Source of the DNA: JABACD01 sp047639675
GTDB taxonomy: Bacteria; Planctomycetota; UBA1135; GCA-002686595
Reading direction: 5' to 3'
Assembly: GCA_047639675.1 (NCBI GenBank)
Contig: JBLIOI010000016.1
Location: forward strand, 1-57,077
Length of the DNA: 57,077 nucleotides
Under the pieces are notes generated by a model, which worked only from the letters and a program-made list of their open reading frames with translations, was not told where the DNA came from and searched no databases. Shown piece by piece: positions 8,602 to 16,344 of this stretch. The first letter of the stretch is position 1; the number at the start of each line of letters is the position of its first letter. The position numbers were made by a program, and so were the translations under genes.

Positions 8602-8941
8602 TTAGAGAGGCTCGGCGAGCCTGATCCAGGACCACTTCATGATCTTCTGGGACAGTCTCAAGTGCTCGCACGCTGCGCAGTCCACGACTTCGCCGATGTC
8701 GCCTTTCCCTCCGAATGACAGGTGCAAGTCCAATCGATGGGCCAGACTTGCATGGGCCGCACCCTTTCCCCATTCCTCATTCTCGCCAAAGTTGTGGTGG
8801 CAGCCAGCCTATACTCCCCAACTCGCCGTCGAGTCTCACACTCAAATGCGCAGCTTGACTAACAGCGAATGCAGGAAGCACCTGCTCAGCCCAACCTGGA
8901 GATAAACCTAGGTCTACATCTTTTTTCAGGCTAGCCCGGCT
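8602..8941 (-). pseudogene. Possible gene remnant: two coding-like frames joined by a frame break
   Basis: On the minus strand, 8941-8777 is open for 54 residues (including LGLSPGWAEQVLPAFAVSQ) and ends in TGA. A second frame, 8808-8602, is open for 68 codons (including GENEEWGKGAAHASLAHRL and GDIGEVVDCAACEHLRL) and ends in TAA. The two overlap by about 30 bases in different frames. Both have ordinary, protein-like composition, unlike the Arg/Ser-rich translations of the other frames, but neither has a credible start or Shine-Dalgarno. A decayed gene with a frameshift fits. The family is not recognised, and chance open frames cannot be excluded. Confidence 0.3.
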
Positions 8942-9033
8942 TCATGACCCTCAGGGGCCCCTTTCATCTCACCTTGAAATGTTTTTAGAAGAAATACTGC
9001 TCAGAATTCAATTGAGCACGCTTATACCATTGG

Positions 9034-9092
9034 ACGGTTGGTTTGGCTCGCCAGACTTGATCGTTCACCCCGACCGATTGGTTGGCTCCCAG
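9034..9092. repeat. Imperfect direct repeat in the gene-free region
   Basis: About 22 bases at 9034-9055 recur with a few changes at 9072-9092 (both contain GGTTGG or TTGGTT followed by TGGCTC and CCAG). It lies just before the hairpin cluster. No function is known. Confidence 0.4.
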
Positions 9093-9103
9093 GTGCAGAA
9101 ACA

Positions 9104-9316
9104 ACAGTGTTAGACATTCAGAATGATCACTGTGGCTGGGGCTGACTGCACTATTGGGCCCTCGTGGCCCAATGTTGTACCCGAGTCGAATCGGGAGTAA
9201 TTTGCAGGGGAATTGAGGGCCTGGGCCTCAAGGTAGAGAGAATCTGGCGAGGAAAGGGCCAGATGACAATATCCAGACGGAAGGCGCCGTGTCGGGGGAC
9301 GCGGCGTCTTTCGTCT
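9104..9316 (+). ncRNA. Candidate structured RNA: six consecutive hairpins
   Basis: Within 213 bases I find six local inverted repeats in a row: 9104-9133 (6-bp outer stem, 4-bp inner stem), 9153-9173 (8 bp), about 9180-9195 (5 bp), about 9212-9230 (6 bp), about 9243-9263 (6 bp) and 9275-9316 (17 bp). The last pairs fully on the plus strand only if three G-U wobbles are allowed; on the minus strand these become C-A mismatches, which favours a plus-strand transcript. No known RNA family was recognised (no SRP, tmRNA or RNase P signature). It could equally be a group of terminators behind the minus-strand sulfatase gene. Confidence 0.3.
9275..9316. terminator. Long hairpin downstream of the sulfatase-like gene
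   Basis: Arms 9275-9291 and 9300-9316 pair over 17 positions, with an 8-base loop. It lies 54 bases past the stop at 9370, so it may terminate that minus-strand gene, although pairing is better on the plus strand. No clear T-run follows. Confidence 0.45.
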
Positions 9317-9369
9317 CTATTCGGCCTGCTTTGCCGAGGGCCCCTAAGGCGTCCCTACGAGTCGCACTT

Positions 9370-10881
9370 CTAGTCTGTGGGCTCCTCGGAGTCGCGCTCC
9401 GGAGCTTCCGAGCTTCCGGTGTTCGTCTCACCCAAGTAGCCGAGCCCCCTCAAGCTTTCCATCTCTTCTGCGGAAAGCGTCTCTGTCGCCACAGAGCCAA
9501 GATCAAGCACCTTCTTGATATCGGTACATTCCTTGAAAAGGTCATTCAAGCGCTTGTAGACGGTGACCATGCGATCGCGGTGATCGACCTTGAAGTCTTT
9601 GCCTTCTAGCAGATTGTGCTGCTCTTCTGGGTCCGCGCTGCGATCAAAGAAGATCGGCGGTTTGCGATTTCCCGTCTTGATGAACTTGTACTCGCCTTGC
9701 TCATCGCGACCGATAATGACGTGGCCTTGGAACATGACCAATCCATCCTCGATCTCCTCGTTGAGCATGATTTTTCTGGCTAACGAGGGAACCTGACCGA
9801 TCGGATCCAGATTCGATAGCTCCAGGATCGTCGCTGCCAAATCCGTCGATTGGGTCAAAGCCGAAACGCGCCGAGGAGCGACGCCTTCCTTCTCCGGCAG
9901 GAGGATAATCAAGGGAACCTGGGCCACCTCATCATGGTGCGTATCGTGCAGCATGGTCTCGTGCTCGTAGAACGACTCACCATGATCTGCCGTGATGACT
10001 ACCAGGGTGTTTTCTAATTGCCCGCGCTCTTCAAGCTGTTCGAACAAGATGCGCAATTTGTTGTCTAGCAGGCGAATACCGGCATCGTAGAGCCCGATTA
10101 GGTATTGCCTGTGATCTTCCGGTAGAGGCTCAATCTTCAGCGAGAGGTCCTGCAGATACTTCGACGCGCAATTGCTCTCACGCCCTTCTCGCAGAGAACA
10201 ACCGGTAAAGCCTTCTGGAACCGCCCCCGCAAACTCGTCGATCAGTTTGCCGTTGGAGCGATAGGGCATGCACGGCCCAGATTGACTCGAATCGGAATGG
10301 ATGTCGAAGAAGTGGAGGAAGGTGAAGCTGCTTTCTACAGGCTGATCATCTATGAGATCCAGGTAATCCTTGATCGTCAGTTCGGCATCACAATACCGCC
10401 CAACGAAGTGATCGAAGCCCTGGGCAAAACCAAATTTCCGCGTCAGCCAATCACCGTGGGCGGTAAATCCTGTCGTGGCGTAGCCAGCCTCTTTGAAGCG
10501 CTCGGCCAGAGTGATAGCCGACTCTGGAAGGGGATGAATGGACTCCGTTGCCGGGTTCTTGACCGGTCGAACGCCGTGACTCGGAAAGTGCAGGCCCGTG
10601 AGCATGGTCGCGTGAGAGGGCAACGTGCAATTCGAGTTGGAGAAATGATTGTCGAAGACAACTCCACGCTCCGCTAGGGAATCGAGAAAGGGAGTCGTCT
10701 CTTTCGAATATCCGCCAAAACCCGTGTGGTCAGCCCGGAGGGTGTCGAGGGAGATCAGAAGAACCCGGTGGGGCTGAGATCCAGACGCAACGGGACTCTC
10801 ACTATCAGAAGAACAGGAACCGATGAGGCCCAATAGCAAAGCGGGCACGAGGCGTGCGGATGTCATTCGGAGAGGATTCAT
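9370..10881 (-). CDS. Sulfatase/alkaline-phosphatase-superfamily lipoprotein
   Basis: A 503-residue hydrolase of the sulfatase-like superfamily. The N-terminus carries a lipoprotein signal (LLLGLIGSCSS). Metal ligands are in LLISLDTLRADHTG and ITADHGESFYEHE. The nucleophile block is CTLPSHATMLTG: the residue aligned with the sulfatase Cys of C-x-P-S-R is Thr86, with a Cys just before it and His instead of Arg. It should therefore not need formylglycine and may be a phosphodiesterase or phosphoethanolamine-type hydrolase rather than a sulfatase. I chose ATG 10881 (MNPLRM) because it places the signal correctly; the frame is open to 11031. It is divergent from the DUF442 gene. Confidence 0.85.
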   Translation of the reverse strand: MNPLRMTSARLVPALLLGLIGSCSSDSESPVASGSQPHRVLLISLDTLRADHTGFGGYSKETTPFLDSLAERGVVFDNHFSNSNCTLPSHATMLTGLHFPSHGVRPVKNPATESIHPLPESAITLAERFKEAGYATTGFTAHGDWLTRKFGFAQGFDHFVGRYCDAELTIKDYLDLIDDQPVESSFTFLHFFDIHSDSSQSGPCMPYRSNGKLIDEFAGAVPEGFTGCSLREGRESNCASKYLQDLSLKIEPLPEDHRQYLIGLYDAGIRLLDNKLRILFEQLEERGQLENTLVVITADHGESFYEHETMLHDTHHDEVAQVPLIILLPEKEGVAPRRVSALTQSTDLAATILELSNLDPIGQVPSLARKIMLNEEIEDGLVMFQGHVIIGRDEQGEYKFIKTGNRKPPIFFDRSADPEEQHNLLEGKDFKVDHRDRMVTVYKRLNDLFKECTDIKKVLDLGSVATETLSAEEMESLRGLGYLGETNTGSSEAPERDSEEPTD

Positions 10882-11016
10882 TCGTTCCATCAGATTGCGA
10901 TGCGCGGACGTGTGGGGGGGTGGAGCGGCTGCCGGTAAGTATAGACCATGCGACTGTACTGGCTCAGATGAGGTTTTTTTGCTGACCTTTGGCTCTCGGT
11001 CTGCTGAGATCGGCAT

Positions 11017-11556
11017 ATGAAACGCCTTCACTGGATACGGGTCTCGGTCATGCTCTCTCTTTTTGCTGCTTGCCAGACTCCACCGACTATCGACGTGGAG
11101 CGCAGTGAACAGCTCGACGTTCTCAGCAGCTTGGAGATCAAGAACGCCAGTGTCCCTGAATCAGGGCTACTTTGCGCCGGCCAGCTCACGGAGGAGCAAT
11201 TCGACGCCTTGGCGCTCATTGGGTACCGAAACTTCATCAATCTGCGTCTACGCAACGAAGTGGGCACCGGTTGGGAGGAAAAGCACGCGGGCACAATCGG
11301 AGTAACCTTTGAGCGTTTACCGATCGCGAACTCCAACAGCATCTCGGAAGAGAATGCCCAAGAGCTCGCGCGCTTACTCGATGCAGCCGATTCCCCAGTG
11401 GTCTTGTATTGCGGCAGCTCGAACCGCGTTGGCGCACTCTACGGGGCCAAGGCCTTTTACGTCGATGGCGCTACCCCGGACCAGGCAATGGATCTTGCCA
11501 ACCGCGCAGGGATGACCCGCCTCGAGCCTCGCCTGAAAGAACTGCTTGAGAATTAG
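11017..11556 (+). CDS. DUF442/BLH-type protein phosphatase-like lipoprotein
   Basis: A 179-residue protein with a lipoprotein-type signal (MLSLFAACQT). Its fold is like a dual-specificity phosphatase: GQLTEEQFDAL, GYRNFINLRLRNE, and the P-loop LYCGSSNRVGAL, which has the C-x4-R spacing typical of the beta-lactamase-hydrolase-like phosphatase (DUF442) group rather than the C-x5-R of ordinary tyrosine phosphatases. A Cys-phosphatase or sulfur-transfer role outside the cytoplasm is inferred; the substrate is unknown. It sits between two sulfatase-superfamily genes, divergent from one and convergent with the other. Confidence 0.8.
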   Translation: MKRLHWIRVSVMLSLFAACQTPPTIDVERSEQLDVLSSLEIKNASVPESGLLCAGQLTEEQFDALALIGYRNFINLRLRNEVGTGWEEKHAGTIGVTFERLPIANSNSISEENAQELARLLDAADSPVVLYCGSSNRVGALYGAKAFYVDGATPDQAMDLANRAGMTRLEPRLKELLEN

Positions 11557-11574
11557 CGCTGATTCATTCAGCGC
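11556..11574. terminator. Hairpin spanning two convergent stop codons
   Basis: A 7-bp perfect stem (11556-11562 with 11568-11574) and a 5-base loop. It begins at the last base of the DUF442 gene's TAG and includes the TGA of the minus-strand gene. It is short and lacks a T-run, so it is a weak candidate. Confidence 0.4.
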
Positions 11575-12878
11575 ATCTCTAAGATGCGCCTCAAGCGCGC
11601 GGCCTCTTCTGGCTCCTCTGTAATTAAATTATGCAGCTCCGCGGGATCGTGCAGGAGATCGTAGAGCTCCGAGTTTACGGGGCTGTTGGCGTGATGGATC
11701 AGCTTCCAGCCTTGCTCTGTGACCACGAAGAGATCGTCCCGATGCTGGATTGGCAACTCATCAAAAACAGCGCCATTCGCTTCGGCTAGTCGAGCCTCCG
11801 CAAAGGCAACCCGGGGCTCATCAAGTTCGCGGCGAAGGATGGGCAGCAAACTACGGCCGTCAATAGAAGCAGGAAAGGCGATCTCTAACTTCTCCAACAC
11901 CGTGGGGAGGATGTCGATTGTCCGAACCAATTCGGGCACGACCAGAGGCTGGCTCATCTCAGGCAGGCGCAGGATCAGTGGTACTCGAATAGACCAATCG
12001 TAGAGCAAGCCAGAATCCGCCCAAGCATGATTCCGCAAGCCATCGGAGAGGCCCAATCCATTCCCTCCTGCGACTATGATCAACGTGCGTTCGTACTGAC
12101 CGGTCGCCTTGAGGTAGTCGACCACACGACCAAGTTGCTGGTCAACATAGGCAACTTCTAAGTCGTACAGCTCCTCGCGCAAGACCCACTCCCCAAGAGA
12201 CTCTGGGTTGAGATCAGAAACACCAAACTCATTGGCGAAGTCCTCGGGAGGGAGGGTTTCGGCATCTTGAACATCCGCGAGGTGCAACCAAAGGTGCCAG
12301 TGACCGGAAGTGCCATATTGTTCCAGCCAAGTCAGCGCTTCGTCTGTGGTTTGATCACTGCGCCTGTTGGCGACCTGATCCACCAGTCCCGAGCGACTGT
12401 CGGGTAGACCGGTGTTGAAGCTTTGATACCCGCTGGCTAGACCGAAGAGTTCCGTCATTGAGTAGCTGCTGACGAAAGCTGCCGTACGCCATCCACGTGA
12501 ACCCAAGATCACCGACAGAGTCGTATTCTGCGGCGTCAATACCGGACTATGAACTCCCTCCGGATCATTGGCTACATCGGTCTCGGGATAGCATCCCGAG
12601 AGAATGGATGCATGAGCAACGTTGCTGATCGGTGCACTAGCTATGGCGCGCTCGAATCGAATGCCCTCATCCGCCAATTGATCAAGCACAGGAGTTCTTG
12701 CTTCCAAGTGACCATAGCAGCCGAGGCGGTCAGCCCGTGTTGAATCAAGAGTGACCAGGAGCACATTCCAGTCCTGATCCCATGCTCGCGGAACAGTGGA
12801 ATCTTGCGAACAGCTGGCTGCCCCCAAGCAGAACCCTAGCGCGACGAGCCCCATTGCAAACCGCTCGGGTAAAAACAT
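11568..12878 (-). CDS. Sulfatase-like lipoprotein with degraded metal site
   Basis: About 436 residues from ATG 12878 (the frame is open to 12968). The N-terminus has a signal ending GAASCSQ, probably a lipoprotein. The fold follows the sulfatase superfamily: LLVTLDSTRADRLGCYG, then the nucleophile region APISNVAHASILSG, then DWSIRVPLIL. The conserved metal-binding block TADHGE is here VAGGNG (about residues 269-274), so the Asp and His ligands are lost, and the nucleophile position is a Ser in S-N-V-A-H. It is likely catalytically dead or altered. It converges with the DUF442 gene, whose other neighbour is an intact homologue, so a recruited binding role is possible. Confidence 0.8.
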   Translation of the reverse strand: MFLPERFAMGLVALGFCLGAASCSQDSTVPRAWDQDWNVLLVTLDSTRADRLGCYGHLEARTPVLDQLADEGIRFERAIASAPISNVAHASILSGCYPETDVANDPEGVHSPVLTPQNTTLSVILGSRGWRTAAFVSSYSMTELFGLASGYQSFNTGLPDSRSGLVDQVANRRSDQTTDEALTWLEQYGTSGHWHLWLHLADVQDAETLPPEDFANEFGVSDLNPESLGEWVLREELYDLEVAYVDQQLGRVVDYLKATGQYERTLIIVAGGNGLGLSDGLRNHAWADSGLLYDWSIRVPLILRLPEMSQPLVVPELVRTIDILPTVLEKLEIAFPASIDGRSLLPILRRELDEPRVAFAEARLAEANGAVFDELPIQHRDDLFVVTEQGWKLIHHANSPVNSELYDLLHDPAELHNLITEEPEEAARLRRILEMR

Positions 12879-13084
12879 CCCCGGAACAATTGGCAAAGCG
12901 CGGCCAACCGAAGGGTTGGACCGGAAGAGAAGCTTTGACAGCGGATTGGCGAGTGCTTGTCGGATCATGATCTAGTAGCGGGCACGGACAACCCACAAAG
13001 TCTAAGCTAGAAAGGGCTCCGTACCAGCGACTGCACCCAAGAGCCTTTCAAAAGCTGCTGTCTTTCCTTCCTCCATCCGCCCGC

Positions 13085-15445
13085 ATGATGCTATTTCCTC
13101 GATCTCGATCCAGCTGGTTGACCTTGACCGCACTGCTTGTTCTTGCCCTGGTCTCCAGCGCAGCCTCCATGCCGTGGCAAGACTCGCATGAGGAAAATCT
13201 AAAATCCAAGGATCCCATGCTGCGGCTCTTGGCCGCCCGTGCAGTGATTACTGAGGGCGGTGAAGACGCGGAGAAGATCCTATTGAAGCTCCTCAAGGAT
13301 GATGACTGGGAGGTTGTGATCGTAGCTGCGGAGGGTTTGGGGGAGCACGGCGACGAGAAGTCGATAGATCCGCTTGTCAAGCTAGCCTACAGCTCGCCTC
13401 TTCTTCACATCCGAGCCGTAGCGGCGCTCTCCCTGGCCAAGCTGAATGCAGAGGAGGCGCGGGCTGAGCTGAGTAAGAAGCTGAAGAAGGACACCGCAAT
13501 TCCGGCCTGCGAAGCGCTAGTCCTGATCGCGCCTTCACTGGATGCAGTTGAAGTCTCGAAGGGGCTAAAGAAGCTTTTGAAGGACAAGCAACTCGATGTC
13601 CGTGCCGCGGCAAGCGCTGCGATGGTTGCCCTCACTAGAGAGGGTCGTGGCAAGTTGATGGACGACCTGCTCGATTCTGACCACTTGTCCGTTAGAGCGC
13701 GAGCTCTTGAGATTGCGGCCGAACAGCCCCACTACGAGCAGGTCAAATCTCTGCGCAAGTTCTTGGGACAAGCGGAGATTAAGGACGTGGTCTTACGTCG
13801 GGCACTGCCCGCAATGGCCGCAGGCATCGACCGCATCGAGAAGAACCCGGGCAGTCAATTCACCGAGGTTGTCCAAGAACTCTGCGCTGACAAGGAAGCG
13901 CGAATCGCGATTCGTGGCGCTCTTCTCGCCCGCTTGGCACTCTCCTATCCGTGGGGCAAGAGTCTCGATCTCACCGAGCTGACCTTGGGCGCCCGCGAGC
14001 ATTCAGATCCGGGAGTCCGCGCAGGCGCCGCGCAATTCTTGCGTTACATAGGAGGCGAGAGGGCTCTGGAAGCAGTCCACACCCTCTTTGACGGAGATTC
14101 CAGTGTACGGGTCCGCTTGGCAGCCTTTCACACGATTGTTGCTCTGCAGCCAGTGACGACCGACGAGACGCGAACGTGGATTATCGAACAGCTTTCCAAA
14201 GAGGGCAGCAGCGAACTGCGGGAAGCGATGGTCGTGACTTTGGGCGACAAGGAGATGATGGAACAAGGGGATGCGGTACAAGCCTTGATCGAAACCCTTG
14301 CGGACAACGATTCCGGTGTCAGGGTTTGTGGCGCCGTATCCCTTGGACTCACTCGTAGCGAACATGCCGTCGATCCCTTGGGCGCGATTCTCAACGAATC
14401 AGAAGACTGGCGCATGCGCGGTGCAGCTTTGGTTGGTCTCACCAAGTCACTGCAAAAGAGCTCAGTCAAATTCGTCATCGAAGCCTTGGCCGACACGGAG
14501 CCCCTGGTGGTTCGCAGTGCCCAAGCGTTCTTGATTTCGATCGCCCGTGGCGAAGAAATTGATCCCACGGTAGAAGCATGGCGCGAATGGTGGCTGCGAA
14601 TGGAGGCCAAGATTCGTCTCTACGACCCGCGTGAGCAACAAGAGCGCAACAAGCGTTACGGCTATGCCGCGACGCCGGATGAAATTTATCGAGGACTAGA
14701 TGTCTTGGTGCTCAATAGTCGTGGCGACCATATTCAGGCCATCCTGGAACGGCTCGGGATCGATCACCGGCTTACCATTTCGAACCAGGTCAAAACGGAT
14801 GGTTTGGATGCTTCCGGCATCTTCATCTCGAACTGTACGGGAGAGTTGGAACACGAAGACTTGGACCGCCTTGAGTGGTTTGTGAAGGTCGGTGGTTATC
14901 TCTGTGGTTCTTGCTGGGCTTTGACCGAAACCATCGACAAGATCGCGCCAGGCATCGTGACCAAGGTGATCACGCGCGACGAAATCGTCGACAGTGTTCC
15001 AGCTTCAGCGTGCGACACGGGCAGTAAATACACACGGGATGTCTTCGGCGAATACGTCATTCCAATCTATCGCTTGGAAGGCGCTCACATCATCCGGGTC
15101 TTGCAACCGGAACGCGTCGAGATGTTAGTGGATAGCGTTGAGTGCGCCGAGAAATGGGGTGGAGGCAACTTAGCTTGCTGGTTCTCCTACGGTCATGGAA
15201 CGATCCTTGACTCAGCCAACCACTTCCAGGGCCAAGGCTTTGCATATGCTCTTGGCTTGAAGAAACCAGTCGATCGCAAGGCTTACGCCGTCAACCACAT
15301 GGGGGCGACATTGGAACGCATTAGGGAGACAGCGGATGAAAAGTTCTGGGGTTCGACCTTCAAGGCAGGCGAGAACATCATTGACTACTCGGTTTTCCGA
15401 CTCGTTACGAACTTCGTTCGACTAAGGCGCAAGGAAGGGCTCTAG
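13085..15445 (+). CDS. Exported HEAT-repeat protein fused to a GATase1-like domain
   Basis: A 786-residue protein. The signal peptide covers residues 1-29 (LLVLALVSSAAS). About 16 HEAT-like helical repeats follow to near residue 500 (for example DPLVKLAYSSPLLHIRAVAALS and VRVRLAAFHTIV in part). The C-terminal 270 residues form an alpha/beta domain starting GLDVLVLNSRGDH, with LEWFVKVGGYLCGSCWAL and GGGNLACWFSYGHGTILDS. This resembles the DUF4159/ThuA type of class I glutamine-amidotransferase-like fold; the Cys in GSCWAL (about 608) lies where the nucleophile elbow would be. Likely a scaffold with a ligand-binding or hydrolase tail; the substrate is unknown. DUF72 follows 26 bases later. Confidence 0.8.
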   Translation: MMLFPRSRSSWLTLTALLVLALVSSAASMPWQDSHEENLKSKDPMLRLLAARAVITEGGEDAEKILLKLLKDDDWEVVIVAAEGLGEHGDEKSIDPLVKLAYSSPLLHIRAVAALSLAKLNAEEARAELSKKLKKDTAIPACEALVLIAPSLDAVEVSKGLKKLLKDKQLDVRAAASAAMVALTREGRGKLMDDLLDSDHLSVRARALEIAAEQPHYEQVKSLRKFLGQAEIKDVVLRRALPAMAAGIDRIEKNPGSQFTEVVQELCADKEARIAIRGALLARLALSYPWGKSLDLTELTLGAREHSDPGVRAGAAQFLRYIGGERALEAVHTLFDGDSSVRVRLAAFHTIVALQPVTTDETRTWIIEQLSKEGSSELREAMVVTLGDKEMMEQGDAVQALIETLADNDSGVRVCGAVSLGLTRSEHAVDPLGAILNESEDWRMRGAALVGLTKSLQKSSVKFVIEALADTEPLVVRSAQAFLISIARGEEIDPTVEAWREWWLRMEAKIRLYDPREQQERNKRYGYAATPDEIYRGLDVLVLNSRGDHIQAILERLGIDHRLTISNQVKTDGLDASGIFISNCTGELEHEDLDRLEWFVKVGGYLCGSCWALTETIDKIAPGIVTKVITRDEIVDSVPASACDTGSKYTRDVFGEYVIPIYRLEGAHIIRVLQPERVEMLVDSVECAEKWGGGNLACWFSYGHGTILDSANHFQGQGFAYALGLKKPVDRKAYAVNHMGATLERIRETADEKFWGSTFKAGENIIDYSVFRLVTNFVRLRRKEGL

Positions 15446-15471
15446 GTTAGGTGGAGAGCTTGGGCGCACGC

Positions 15472-16344
15472 ATGAGGTTCGGAACCTCGAGCTGGTCTGC
15501 AAAGAGTTGGCTGGGGAACTTCTATCCGCAAGGAACCAAACCCAGAGACTTCTTGGCGGCCTATGCGCACGTTTTCAAAACGGTTGAGGCTGACGTCACT
15601 TACTACCGCGTTCCCAGCCGCAGCATGGTGCAGGGCTGGCGTGATCGAACTCCGAAGGACTTCGTCATGGCTGCCAAGTTTCCTCGCGGGATCGTACATG
15701 CCGGACAGGGACCCAGCCCCGACGCGTCGCGTGTATTGGTTTACGACTACGCGCAAAAAGAGAGTGAAGCCTTTCTAACTGCGATGGGGGAGCTCGGCAG
15801 TAAATGTGGGCCACTGGTTCTTCAGTTCCCCTACTTCAATAGTGAAGCCTTCAAGGATGCGGGTCCATTCATGGAGAGGCTGGACACCTTCCTCGGTAGC
15901 TTGCCTTTGGAATTTCGCTACGCGGTTGAGATCCGCAACAAGAATTGGGTAAGCGAGGAATTCTTGGAGATGTTACGCAGCCATCGCGTCGCCTTCACCC
16001 TTCTCGATCTGGCCTATATGCCGCACGGCGATGAACTCTCCCAGGAGTTCAACTTGGTCACCACAGACTTCTTATATCTGCGTTTGATCGGAGACCGCAA
16101 GAAGATCGATGCGCTGACTGAGACCTTCGACAAGTTGGTCATCGATCAAGAGCGGAGCCTCCGGCGCTGGGCAAAGCTGATCAACAAACTCGCCGATGAA
16201 GTGAGCGAGATCTTTGGCTATGCAAACAACCATTATGCCGGGCACGGACCTGCAACCGCTGCGCAGCTACAATCACTCGTACGCGGTGAGGAACCCGGCG
16301 CAATTCCACACACGCCGCGCTCTGGAGAACTCCCCTTCAGCTAG
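15472..16344 (+). CDS. DUF72 (YecE-like) family protein
   Basis: A 290-residue TIM-barrel-like protein of the DUF72 family. It begins MRFGTSSWSAKSW, which matches the usual start of the family; the open frame begins at a GTG at 15451. Other family features are FYPQGTKPRDFLAAYA, VEADVTYYRVPS, FVMAAKFPRGI, YAVEIRNKNW and GYANNHYAGHGPATA at the C-terminus, where aromatic and His residues line the putative pocket. No reaction is established for the family, although a nuclease or nucleotide link has been suggested. It lies downstream of the HEAT/GATase gene. Its TAG overlaps the stop of the convergent peroxiredoxin gene (both within CTAG, 16341-16344). Confidence 0.92.
   Translation: MRFGTSSWSAKSWLGNFYPQGTKPRDFLAAYAHVFKTVEADVTYYRVPSRSMVQGWRDRTPKDFVMAAKFPRGIVHAGQGPSPDASRVLVYDYAQKESEAFLTAMGELGSKCGPLVLQFPYFNSEAFKDAGPFMERLDTFLGSLPLEFRYAVEIRNKNWVSEEFLEMLRSHRVAFTLLDLAYMPHGDELSQEFNLVTTDFLYLRLIGDRKKIDALTETFDKLVIDQERSLRRWAKLINKLADEVSEIFGYANNHYAGHGPATAAQLQSLVRGEEPGAIPHTPRSGELPFS

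Noticed and set aside
8639..8905. 88-codon plus-strand open frame in the gene-free stretch
   Set aside because: Ser/Pro/Trp-rich and no Shine-Dalgarno; the minus-strand frames over the same bases look more protein-like.
9246..9260. GAGGAAAG resembling an RNase P RNA element
   Set aside because: The other conserved RNase P regions are not found around it.
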